Below are positions 1 to 9,700 of a DNA stretch of 64,000 bases, in pieces (position 1 is the first letter of the stretch; every line of letters begins with the position of its first letter). This stretch comes from Caenorhabditis remanei. Lineage: Eukaryota; Nematoda; Chromadorea; Rhabditida; Rhabditidae. A model generated the notes under the pieces. That model searched no databases. It was given only the letters and a program-made list of their open reading frames with translations, and was not told the DNA's origin. The translations under genes and the position numbers were made by a program. The stretch is taken from positions 3,100,001-3,164,000 of the forward strand of contig NC_071328.1 of NCBI RefSeq assembly GCF_010183535.1, in the 5' to 3' direction.

Positions 1-49
1 AATCGTCGCACTCTGCACACAATTCTCCTAATCCAATAAGCTTACTCAC

Positions 50-106
50 GTTTGCGCCTGAAAGCACACGTACATGATTGTCTTTGCTGAATCGCACGAA
101 ATGCAT
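50..106 (-). CDS. Possible first coding exon of a minus-strand gene leaving the window
   Basis: Read on the minus strand, an ATG at 106 opens 19 codons (start MHFVRFSKDN) and ends at a strong GTGAGTAAG splice donor (complement of 41-49). The short exon is followed by a good donor and codon use is reasonable, so I infer the 5' exon of a gene whose remainder lies left of the window. I do not recognise the family from 19 residues. The alternative is chance: no acceptor or second exon can be seen. Confidence 0.3.
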
Positions 107-191
107 TGTCGGTTTTTACAGTAGAGAGGAAGAAATTCCCACATTTTCAGACCAAACCAGTTTCTGTGCTAATTCTGAATTCCCCATCTAC

Positions 192-561
192 AATACCGTC
201 CAAAATGTTGTAAACTGTGGCCGTTTTTAGTTGAAATTGCCCAATTTTAAGAGTGTAGCATGGTAATACGTATGGACACTCACAAGAGAGTTATTTACAT
301 ATCGACAAAGTTCCCTAAAATCGACCTATTTCAGTGTAAAATAGTGCAATTTTTGAGCTGTCGTCTTAAAATAACCATAACTCTCTAAGGAGTTTCCCTA
401 CAAAAAAGTTGTCAACTACAAAAATTGAGCTCTATTTTTGATATGTATGATCCATTAAAAATATACTTGATGGGATCAACAGTATTACCATGACACACTC
501 TCGAAGTTGGCCGATTTCAACTGAAAACGGTCAAAGTTTACAACCTTTTGGACGGTACTGT
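192..561. repeat. Foldback repeat, arms of about 80 bp
   Basis: The arm at 192-275 (containing ACCGTCCAAAATGTTGTAAA and ending in CATGGTAATAC) recurs in reverse complement at 482-561. The 200-bp spacer shows no coding potential. No target duplication is clear. Confidence 0.6.
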
Positions 562-597
562 AATTGAGCGTAGGCTCAAACAATACGAGACAAACGA

Positions 598-690
598 AGG
601 TCAAACCCCTTGGCACTGAGTCAAGTATTTTTTGGCACAGTGCCAACCGTTGTGCGACGGTGCGCGTTTCCGCGGCCATGCGATGGTGTG
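598..690. repeat. Direct-repeat relative of the arm at 688-862
   Basis: The segment with TTGGCACAGTGCCAAC and TGTGCGACGG resembles 790-865 in the same orientation and 2040-2110 in the opposite one. It is part of the repeat complex that surrounds the F-box-like fragment. Confidence 0.5.
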
Positions 691-862
691 GCAACGCAGA
701 GAATAAGGATCCGCAACAAAAAGCTTTGAATTTACCGGCCGAGTCGCGTCGCGTTTTTCATTGAAAGATATGACAAACACACGCTAAACTCGAACTTTGT
801 ACTGAGTCTTTTTTTGCACTGTGCCAACCTCTGTGCGACGGAGCGCGTTAACGCGACCTTGA
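688..862. repeat. Left arm of an inverted repeat flanking the F-box-like fragment
   Basis: This segment (TTTTTCATTGAAAGATATGA, GTGCCAACCTCTGTGCGACG and neighbours) matches the reverse complement of 2036-2235 with moderate divergence. The pair encloses about 1.2 kb that includes the F-box-like exons and a MITE. Confidence 0.6.
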
Positions 863-1000
863 ACTTCGCATCGAAATGACTCCTAAGAGTGTCAGTGAAA
901 TGTCCCCCAACATTTAGTAACCCCTGAGTGAATGCCCCTAGGAGTCCGAGAAGTTCATTAGACTGTGCTTGCACCAATAAGAGAAAGAGTAAAAACTCAC

Positions 1001-1846
1001 GATTCGATCCAATCAATTCATTATAGACCAGATCATGAAATTTCTCAGCGAACACTCTTCCCGCATTGCTAATGTTTTTTACGATAATCTCTTCAACTTT
1101 CACTTTTGCAACATTTCTGAGAAATCTGAAATTATTATCCGATTGATTTTTCTCATACTTGTCAACCGGGCCGAAACGGGCCGACACGGGCCGGATCGTA
1201 ACTCGCTTCAAACTCAATGTTATAGGCTGAAAAATATACCAAAATGTAGATCTCGACGAGTTCTATGTCCGTGACCTACTACGGGCCGGATGTCTATTCG
1301 TTAATATGCCGCGGGGCGGGCTAGAATGGGGTTTTTGGTCATTTTCGCGTTTTTTGGCACTTTTTCCCGGCCCGCGGCACATTGTCGAATAGCCATCCGG
1401 CCCGTAGTAGGTCACGGACATAGAACTCGTCGAGATCTACATTTTGATATATTTTTCAGCTCATAAAATTCAGTTTGAAGCGAGTTACGAGCCGGCCCGT
1501 GTCGGCCCGTTTCGGCCCGGTTGACAAGTATGATTTTTCTTACTCTCATAGTCGCTTCTGTGACTCACCTAAAGTAGTTGGGAACAACGGTTTTCTTCAC
1601 TTTTCGATAGTTTATATAAATATGATCTTTTATAGTCTCCGGGTAAAATACATTCTCCGGTGCTCCAATACATTCCATTTTCATCCTCCGATAGTTTAAT
1701 CTAATCGATCGAAGAAAATTCGCATTGAAAGATGAATTCACCAATCGAATACTCACATTTTTTGTGAAATCTTCGGAAAGATGATCGAGAATGTTTTCGA
1801 GCAAGTGTTCGTTATTGAGCACTTTTCTGAAAAGCAATTCTGACAT
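1001..1846 (-). CDS. F-box-like protein, fragment of two exons
   Basis: Exons on the minus strand are 1846-1569 and 1125-1001. The first starts MSELLFRKVL and continues with LLENILDHLSEDF and RLVNSSF, a leucine-rich helical pattern resembling a nematode F-box (Skp1-binding) domain. Its donor GTGAGT (1563-1568) and the acceptor AATTTCAG (before 1125) are consistent and the phase is preserved. The second exon (FLRNVAKVKVEEIIVK, then FAEKFHDL) ends at another GTGAGT near 1000, beyond which I find no matching exon, so the gene looks truncated or its 3' part is degraded. The intron carries a hAT-like MITE (1154-1532). The F-box assignment rests on pattern only. Caenorhabditis F-box genes are numerous and fast-evolving, which fits a fragment lying among repeats. 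Confidence 0.5.
1154..1532. mobile_element. hAT-like GGGCC MITE with 8-bp target duplication ATTTTTCT
   Basis: Ends are CATACTTGTCAACC and the inverted GGTTGACAAGTATG. The outer arms contain repeated CGGGCC blocks and the inner part is palindromic (GTAGATCTCGACGAGTTC in both orientations). ATTTTTCT flanks both sides (1146-1153 and 1533-1540). There is no coding capacity. It sits in the intron of the F-box-like fragment. Confidence 0.9.
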
Positions 1847-2035
1847 GTTCTGATAGTGAGTAGGAAAAAGGCACGCAATACGGTTGGAGACAGGGAAGGT
1901 CTGCAGTGGACCGTCTGCTGTTGCGCGCACACGACCACCAGAAAGTGTTATCTCGATTCAAACATTTTACCGCGAGACCACCTTTGTCCAGTGGAGCATC
2001 TTTGCATACCTCGCCTTTTGCGGTGGCACACAGGG

Positions 2036-2235
2036 ATGCGCGACGCAAGGTCGCGTAAACGCGCTTCGTCGCACAGCGGTTGGCATGGTGCCAAAAACAG
2101 ACTTGGCTGAGTTCCAAGTTCAAGTTTAGCGGGTGTTTGTCGTATCTTTTAATGAAAAACGTGACGCACACGCAACGCGACCGGGGGCGGTAAATTCAAA
2201 ACTTTTCGTTGCGGACCTTACGCCTCGCACCCCTG
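2036..2235. repeat. Right arm of the inverted repeat flanking the F-box-like fragment
   Basis: Reverse-complement relative of 688-862: it contains CGTCGCACAGCGGTTGGCA and GTCGTATCTTTTAATGAAAA. It ends about 115 bp before the PAT-like retrotransposon. Confidence 0.6.
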
Positions 2236-2348
2236 TGGTGGTAGTTTGCATGGAGTTTGAGTGTGACAGCCGCAAACTTCTGGAGATTAGCCCACATGGT
2301 GTCCTAATTATATACACTTTTTGGTGCTTGGCTTAATAACTTCAAGAT

Positions 2349-2511
2349 TTATTTGTTTTCTTGGGAAGGGTAGTCTAGTACTATAGTATGAGTAGACGAG
2401 CAACGGTTTAAAGGCGCAGAGACTTTTGCGCGAAAAAGGTCCCGTCGCGACAGCCACCCACGCTATGCGCGGGCCGGTCATCTTTTCCTCATTCTACGTG
2501 TTCGTTAACGT
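2349..2511 (+). repeat. PAT element repeat A1
   Basis: 163 bp, from TTATTTGTTTTCTTGGG to GTTCGTTAACGT, identical to 5153-5315. It forms the left end of the element and lies just upstream of the gag-like frame, so it probably includes the promoter/leader. Confidence 0.95.
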
Positions 2512-2606
2512 TGGTAGCGATTTATACGTATTTTTTGCGTAAAGTTTTCGTAGCAAATGTTATATTGGACTCTATTCGTAACATTTATTGTCGACAAGAA
2601 AGTAAG

Positions 2607-3272
2607 ATGACCGACGAAGGACAAGTACCCGCCACTGGGTCATTTTCAATGGAGCTAATGAGACAGTTCAAGGACGAATTTCTGGAGATGATCGCTCCGG
2701 AGCTGCTCGCAATGAGAAAAGAAGACGAGAAGGTTCCGGAATTGTCGCAAAAAGGCCTTCAGAAACAAGCGGAAATAAACGTACAAGTCATCAATATGTT
2801 GAATAACGGTGCGGCGGATCTTGGGAAAGCTGTGGAGGAGGTCGTCGGTCTGCTGAAAAGAAGAAACCAAGAGCTGATGTTGCTGGATAAAGACCCCTCG
2901 GCTCTGAAGAATGTGGAGAAACTGCGAGCGATAGCGGCGGTCACGAGTGGAGAGGGAAGCAGTGCAGGGGACGCGCAGTTGATGGCACTGGCTCAGTTGA
3001 TGGGTCAAGGAGACACCAGGAGTCAGAGAGGATCGGCGAGGAGACAGTGGTTTCCAGCAGCGGGCTTCGGAGGAAGGCAATTCGGAGTCCGCAATTTCTC
3101 AGCCTATTCGCAAAGAGGAGGTCATGGAGGTGAAAGAGCGTTCGGGACGAAAAGACCGTTCAGTGGAAGCTCGACTTATGAAGACGTTCCAAAACGTTCT
3201 CAAATCCAATGCTTCAGTTGCGGACAAATTGGGCACTACAGTACCCAATGCGGTCGTGGCAGAAATCAATAA
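2607..3272 (+). CDS. Gag-like protein with a CCHC zinc knuckle (PAT element ORF1)
   Basis: The 221-codon frame starts at ATG 2607 (MTDEGQVPAT). The N-terminal half is helical and acidic, the middle is low-complexity and Arg/Gly-rich, and the C-terminus has a CCHC knuckle (CFSCGQIGHYSTQC, about residues 204-217) as in retroelement Gag proteins that bind the element RNA. The frame is open upstream to 2511, but the first good ATG is 2607. It ends in a single TAA (3270-3272). The same frame then stays open into the reverse transcriptase, and another frame carrying the pre-RT segment overlaps its end from 3124. Confidence 0.85.
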   Translation: MTDEGQVPATGSFSMELMRQFKDEFLEMIAPELLAMRKEDEKVPELSQKGLQKQAEINVQVINMLNNGAADLGKAVEEVVGLLKRRNQELMLLDKDPSALKNVEKLRAIAAVTSGEGSSAGDAQLMALAQLMGQGDTRSQRGSARRQWFPAAGFGGRQFGVRNFSAYSQRGGHGGERAFGTKRPFSGSSTYEDVPKRSQIQCFSCGQIGHYSTQCGRGRNQ

Positions 3273-5006
3273 ACTACGCGAGACAGGTGTCGTGTCGTTG
3301 GCGGAGTCGTCAGCCCGCTGCAAGTGGCGAGAAATGGTGAGAAATTGAGACTAATCTTGGATCTTTCCAAACTAAATAAAGGGTTATCGCCTGCCAGGTT
3401 CAGGCAAGAGGACTGGAAAACGGTCTGGCCGTTTTTGAGTGAAGCATGTTATGCAGCTACTTTTGATTTTCGTAGTGGGTATCACCATGTTAAGATTTCC
3501 GAAGCGTCTTCGGATTTGCTCGCATTTTCGCTTTCGGATCCCCCATCCTCTCCGTTTCTGAAATTCAACGCGCTCCCATTTGGTCTCTCTACAGCCCCCT
3601 GGTTATTCACAAAAATTTTTAGACCCCTAGTCGGAAGGTGGAGAGCAGCGGGAATAAATATATTTCTTTATCTGGATGATGGCTTGATTTTAGCCAAAAC
3701 CAGAGAGGAAGCGGAGCGGGCGGTGAGAATGGTGAGAGAGGATTTGAAGGCGGCGGGAGTGTGTGTAGCAGAGGATAAGTCAAACTGGGAACCAAGCGCA
3801 CAGTTTACTTGGCTGGGCATAAGAGGAGACTTGACAGAAAGAACGGTTAGATTGACTGAGAAAAGAGAGAATTCTCTCCGAGATCAGATCTCGTTGTTAA
3901 AAAGGAGCCGGGCTCCGTCGGTTCTGGACCGACAGAAAATGTGCGGTTATTTGTCATCATTGACGATCGTTGCAGGGCACGAAGCGATTGGTCGTCAGCG
4001 ACAGATGGCTTCGGTGGTGGCAGAGGAGACGGACGGGCTCGAAAGAGCTGGATCGATAAGACGACAATTGAGTGAAGGTGAGATATCTGAATTGGATTTC
4101 TGGAAAGAAAAGCTAGAGAGCGGCGGCATGATAAGAGACATGGAAGAAGAGTTTGAACCACAGTGGTTTTTATTCACCGACGCATCTGCAGAGGGACTCG
4201 GCGCAGTGTTGAAGAACGGGAGTGGACAAACAGTGATGAGAATGTCCGAACTAGGAGGAACAGGTTTCCAGAATGAGTCGAGCGCACTGAGAGAGTTGAG
4301 GGCCGTGCTAATGGCAGTAGAGAGAATGGCGTCGTGGAAAAGAGGAGCAGTTTTGATCCATACAGACAGCCAAGCAGCAGTCATCATTTTGAGGAAAGGC
4401 TCAATGAGAAGGACGCTACAGAATGTAGCTGAGAGAGTATGGGAGAGTTTGCGCAGTATCGACCAGGCGAAATTTATCTGGATTCCCAGAGAACATAATA
4501 AGGAAGCGGATGAGGCTAGCAGAGACTTCGATTATGACGACTGGGCAGTGCAAAATTGGGCGTTTGAGTGGGCGCAAACAAGATGGGGTGAAGTAAAATG
4601 TGACTGGTTCGCAGACGAACAGAACACGAAAACAGAGCTATTCTTTTCCAGGCTGCCAGAACCAGGGACTCTTGGCGCAGACGTCTTCGAGAATGTTGAC
4701 AAAGCTGGATCTATCGGATTGGCTTGGTGGGTACCTCCTCCTGTTCTTATTCCACGCCTAATGCGGGTGGCACGGCAGAAGAAACTGAGAGGAATTTTAG
4801 CAGCGCCCTTGTGGAAAACACATCCCTCATATCAAGCGTTAGTAAACGAGCGGGGAGTGTTCATCCCGGAGATTAGAGATAGTAGAATATTCAAGGTTAA
4901 TACTAAGATTATTTCGCCAGGTATAGGCTCCCAGAGAGGAGAAAGAATGGCTTCAGAGTTTTGCAGATCCCCATTCATGCTCGCATTTATCGATTTTTCT
5001 TTCTAG
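3124..5006 (+). CDS. Reverse transcriptase / RNase H polyprotein of the PAT element, frame broken
   Basis: The segment 3124-3348 lies in a frame that overlaps the end of gag and encodes what looks like the pre-RT region (NAVVAEINKLRETGVV). The RT core follows in another frame, open from just after the gag stop (3273) to 5006: a substrate-binding LRLILDLSKLN block, the fingers/palm FDFRSGYHHVK, and the catalytic YLDD box in FLYLDDGLIL near 3670. RNase H follows with its acidic residues in FTDASAEGLG, ELRAVLMAVE, HTDSQAAV and KEADEASRD. The C-terminus (DWFADEQNTKTELFFSR, then GLAWWVPPP) matches the extension typical of DIRS/PAT polymerases. The change of frame near 3300 is a 1-nt indel, a programmed shift or an error; I cannot tell which. 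Confidence 0.85.
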
Positions 5007-5025
5007 CCCAATGGCTTTGCGTGTT

Positions 5026-5153
5026 CTACCAATTTCTGGAACACAAAACCCAATAAATTCTGTAATATCGAATATTGTTAATAATCAACTTTCCTCTTTT
5101 TAGCCTAGGACCAAAGAAAACTAATTCTCTCGACCCGAATGGGGAGGGAGAAT
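5026..5153 (+). repeat. PAT element repeat B1
   Basis: 128 bp from CTACCAATTTCTGG to GGGGAGGGAGAAT, identical to 6504-6631. It abuts A2 directly, giving the internal B1A2 junction that in PAT/DIRS elements templates completion of the circular DNA. Confidence 0.95.
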
Positions 5154-5315
5154 TATTTGTTTTCTTGGGAAGGGTAGTCTAGTACTATAGTATGAGTAGA
5201 CGAGCAACGGTTTAAAGGCGCAGAGACTTTTGCGCGAAAAAGGTCCCGTCGCGACAGCCACCCACGCTATGCGCGGGCCGGTCATCTTTTCCTCATTCTA
5301 CGTGTTCGTTAACGT
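5153..5315 (+). repeat. PAT element repeat A2
   Basis: 163 bp identical to A1. It lies between the polymerase and recombinase frames and could provide a promoter or leader for the recombinase. Confidence 0.95.
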
Positions 5316-5425
5316 CCCTCCCACCCGGACCCAACGAACACGAACAGGAGAGAGGGAGAGAAAAAGGGGCAGGACAGTTCAAGAAGGCTAAAAAGGAATA
5401 ATAAGTTTTTGCAGAAGGAGAGAAG

Positions 5426-6300
5426 TTGGCGTTCGTCAAAAACATGGTCAACTCGCTCGGACCGGGAAACCTTGTGAAGGCAATCGAATTTTTGGCTAGG
5501 GCGGCTCTGGAAGGAAAAGCACCGTCGACAGCTCGGGACTACTTGAAAGAGAACGCCGCTCGCTGGCGAAAATCGTGGCTGCATTCAAGATGTCTAACAC
5601 AGAAATGTCAAAAGTTGGACGTCAGCTGGCAGCAGATGTGATTCGAGCCACACGGAGGAAAGAGGTGCAGACGAGGCAACAACCGAAAGCAGTGTCGTGG
5701 AGTGAGCTGCAAGTCGTCGCTGGAACGAAGAGCAACGATGAGAAAGGTGAAAGAGACACATTGATTCTGTTACTGTCTCATCAAGCGTTACTGAGAGCTG
5801 AGGAAGCCGCGAAACTGAAATGGTCGGACCTAACTCAAACTAATGGAATCTTGGAAATCCCAGTGAGAAAAGCAAAGAACGATCAACAGGCACTCGGTCG
5901 AAGCACGTTCATTCCTTGTTCGGATGGTTCGGATTTAGACTGTCGCCTCAAGCGATGGAAAGTTTGCGAATCTCTACGATCGAAAAAGAGTGAGTATTTG
6001 TTTTCAAATTTGAATAACGGAGCTGGGCTCTCGGCGAGTGCGATATGCTCCATAGTTAAAAAGAAGCTGATGGAGTTCGGGATAGATGGGACTCACCACT
6101 CTTTGAGACGAGGAGCCGCCAACGACTTGCAACGACAAGGATTTTCGAAGGATGAGATCAAGGCGCGTGGAAGATGGCGATCTGATGCTGGCCTCGAAAG
6201 GTACTTGGTGGATACGCCCGAAGCACAAGGAATATCGGCGGGAGCGGAGGAGCAGGAGGATGGACCACCGGTGCTAGTACGTCAGCCAGAAGAAGGATGA
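5426..6300 (+). CDS. Tyrosine recombinase of the PAT element, one frame change
   Basis: The N-terminal core-binding domain is in one frame (5426 to about 5565: VKAIEFLARAAL, then STARDYLKENAARW). The rest continues in another frame through 6300. The catalytic domain shows the family signature: Arg in LLRAEEAAKLKWSD, Lys-containing beta strand IPVRKAKN, THHSLRRGAA (His and second Arg), GRWRSDAG (Trp in place of the second His) and nucleophile Tyr in LERYLVD. It would integrate circular cDNA. It is typically encoded 3' of the RT in PAT elements, as here between A2 and B2. The frame change at about 5565 is a lesion, a splice that I do not see, or a programmed shift. Confidence 0.85.
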
Positions 6301-6503
6301 GATCAGTCCATGTTGTCTAATTACCTAATTACCTTTCCCGTTAATCTACGTTATTTGTTTCCGTTTTATTAATTACCGTTCCCGTTCTATTTTAGTTGTT
6401 TTCCGTTTTACTAACCCTGTTCGGATCACCCAATTAAACCGGTCACCATGTAAATTCATTACGGATTATTGATTAATCATAGATTATGCTGTATCATTTA
6501 TCG

Positions 6504-6631
6504 CTACCAATTTCTGGAACACAAAACCCAATAAATTCTGTAATATCGAATATTGTTAATAATCAACTTTCCTCTTTTTAGCCTAGGACCAAAGAAAACT
6601 AATTCTCTCGACCCGAATGGGGAGGGAGAAT
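6504..6631 (+). repeat. PAT element repeat B2 (right end)
   Basis: 128 bp identical to B1 and the right boundary of the element. Beyond 6631 host sequence resumes, leading into the 3' end of PIGU on the minus strand. Confidence 0.95.
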
Positions 6632-6777
6632 ATTATTTTTGCTCATCCTTAATTTTTTCACTGCAAAATCAGCAAATCTACAAATCAACTTAGAAGATTT
6701 GTCGTTAAAATAAATTATTATCACAACCGAAAAAAACACAAGTAAAGCTTTAAAAAAAAAGTCAAACAGAACAGAGA

Positions 6778-9700
6778 TCAATAAAACGCAAAATCCATCT
6801 TGGTATCCTTCTTCAACGTATCACTATACTCCAAATCGATTTGTCGTCGAGAATAAACGAATATCATATCCATCACCAAGTTGATCAGTGCCACGTTGTA
6901 CACTATTGTGGCGCCGAAGAAGAAATTGGCATTTCCACTGGAACTGACCATCCACATGTGCCACATGATAGGCATCAACATGATAGTCGTGACGATGGTT
7001 CCAGCGATAAGGATGGTGTAACGAAAGTCTGGAATTTCAGATATTTATCACAACATTGTGCCGGTCCTCGACACACTTCTTACAAGTGCGCTCTACCGAA
7101 ATGCATTTGAAAAATGTCTCTTTTTCTCTGAGTCTCTCAATTTCCAGCACAATTTTTTTTGGGTTTCGGTAGAGCGCGGTTGTAAGAAGCGTTTCTGTCA
7201 TTCTGAATGATCTCGTACAGGGCTGTGCAAAATTTTTGGTTTTTCAGTGATTTTCGAAAAAAATATCGGTTTTTCATACAATTTCAAGATTTTCGCCTCC
7301 GAAAAACTCATTTTTTCAGACAAATTTCTTGAATTTTTTCTTTCGAATTTTTTGGTTTTTTCAGTCAAAAATTTAAAAAAAGTTTTTCGTAAAGTTTTTT
7401 CGCACAGCCCTTCATTAAACGAAGTTATTCACAGAGAAAACGCTGACCAGAAATACAGAAATTCGAAAAAATTAATGGTGGCCGAGGTGAAGAACGTTAG
7501 TCCCTCTGTTTTTTTCGACTTTTTTCTACAAAATTCATTGTTTTCTGTTGTTTTCTATGCTTACCCATATTCCTTTCTGCATTTTATGAAGAAATGCGGT
7601 AAAACAAAAAAAACTACAAAAATATTATTAAAAGTCAAAAAAACAAACAGAGGGACTAACTTTCTCCACCTCGGCCACCAATAATTTTTTCGAATTTCTG
7701 TATTTCAGGTCAGCGTTTTCTTTGTGAATTACTTCGCTCTACCGAAACCGAAGAAAATTAATTTTTCGAGGGATTTCGATGGAGCGTAGTTGTAAGAACT
7801 CGGCCGAGCTAATACAACTTTAGAATTTCTCCTGATTTTCACCAAACTTACGTTTTCTATAAACCTCCAACAGTGGTAGAATCGCAAAGATGAATGAGAC
7901 CTGATTCAGCGTTGGATACGGGAAGAAAATCGATGCCAACAGGCCGATAATTGTAAAATGAAGGATCGGATCTTTTCGAATCATACAAGTAATTGGGAAT
8001 GGCATGAAGAAGTAGAGGATTACGAAGGAATTCGTGTAAAACGAGCGGAAATGTTCGAAGATTTGAACGAAAAAGTACCAGTAGAGACCCACGTTCGGTT
8101 GGATGCTCGAGAAGTTCAGACTGCAAAAAAAGAAGGGAATTTTCAGAAAAATGGTTAAAACAATTTTTTTCAAGCCAAAATGTCTATTAGCTCAGCACAG
8201 TTCTTACAACTGCGCTCCACCGAAATCCCCTTGAAAAATGTGTCTTTTTCTCTGAGTCTCTCAATTTCGTGCACAATTTTCTTCGGATTCAGTAGAGCGC
8301 GGTTATAAGAAGCGTTCCGTGATAATAAATCCCACGTACATCGACAAATACACGGGCTCCACAAAATTCAAATTGCCGCCATTCAACAAGAAATTGAGTC
8401 CAAAAAACGCGGCCCAACTGATCAATCCGAGAGTCACATGTGACAAAAATTTGAGTTTCGAGCCATTCGATCGGAAAACGAGACAGAAAATCAGAGTGAA
8501 CGGGTAGATGGTGAACGATGACCATGCGCCGATGAGGATGGCGCAGAGGGATGGGCGGTCTGGAAATAAATCACTTTAAAAATATGGGAAAACAAAAATC
8601 ATTTTTTTGGTTGAAAAATTATTGGTGGCCGAGGTTTCGCAAAACCTCGGCCATCTGGAATGATTGTGGGAAAAATGGCTGAAAACTCCAAAATGATTGA
8701 AAAAAAATTTAGATTTTTCGAAAATTTCACTGGAAAATTGAAATTTTGATTATTTTCCGTCTAGAAAACACAAAAAATTCTTTTTTTGGTTGAAAAATTA
8801 TTGGTGGCCGAACTTTTGCAAAAAAAAACCTCGGCCATCTGAAACGATATGCTCAAATTTTTGATTTTTAGACTTAAAAAAGTTGAATTTTACGGATTTT
8901 TCACTGGAAAATTGTAAAAATAATGCAATTTTAATAGAATATAGAAAGTGCGCTCCATTGATAATATTTATAAAACTACCTTAAAAGGGCCCGAAACCGA
9001 CTCAAATGAGTAAAAATGCCTCAAAAGCACAAAAAATCGGCTGAAATCTTTCGAAAACACGCGAAAAATGGTTTAAATCGGTTGACTTCGAATTTCAACT
9101 GGTAGAAAGTGCGCTCTATTGATAATATAACTAAAAATGGCTGAAAAGTGCGGGAAAAAGATTAAAATGGATCGAAAATCGCAATAGCTAGATTGAAATC
9201 GTTCAAACATAAGCAAAAATCAATAAAATCGGTTAAAATCGTCCAAAATACTCGAAATTTGAGTAATAAAAGTTTGTGAGAAATTTCTGAAATGTAGGCG
9301 CACTTTCTACCGGTTAAAATTCAAATTTCGAGTATTTTGGACGATTTTAACCGATTTTATTAATTTTTGCTTATGTTTGAACGATTTCAATCGAGTTATT
9401 GTGATTTTCGATCCGTTTTAATCATTTTCCTGCACTTTTCAGCCATTTTTAGTTATATTATCAATAGAGCGCACTTTCTACCAGTTGAAATTCGAAGTCA
9501 ACCGATTTAAACCATTTTTCGCGTGTTTTCGAAAGATTTCAGCCGATTTTTTGTGCTTTTGATGCATTTTTACTCATTTGAGTCGGTTTCGGGCGCTTTT
9601 ATGATAGTTTTATAAATATTATCAATGGAGCGTACTTTCTATATTCTATTAAAATTGCATTATTTTTACAATTTTCCAGTGAAAAATCCGTAAAATTCAA

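Larger units (their letters stand above)
2349..6631 (+). mobile_element. PAT/DIRS-like tyrosine-recombinase retrotransposon, complete with split direct repeats
   Basis: Architecture is A1 (2349-2511), gag-like and RT/RNase H frames, B1 (5026-5153), A2 (5153-5315), tyrosine recombinase, B2 (6504-6631). A1 and A2 (163 bp) are identical, as are B1 and B2 (128 bp). Such split direct repeats together with a tyrosine recombinase instead of an integrase define PAT-type elements, first described in nematodes. They integrate through a circular intermediate and leave no target duplication, and none is seen here. Identity of the repeats points to a recent insertion. It lies about 147 bp beyond the PIGU stop codon, in the same intergenic space as the F-box-like fragment. 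Two frame breaks in the coding part (around 3300 and 5565) may mean the copy is already inactive. Confidence 0.95.

Noticed and set aside
732..1000. Continuation of the F-box-like frame past its donor as coding
   Set aside because: A strong GTGAGT donor ends the exon at 1001 and the following frame enters the inverted repeat; it may be intron.
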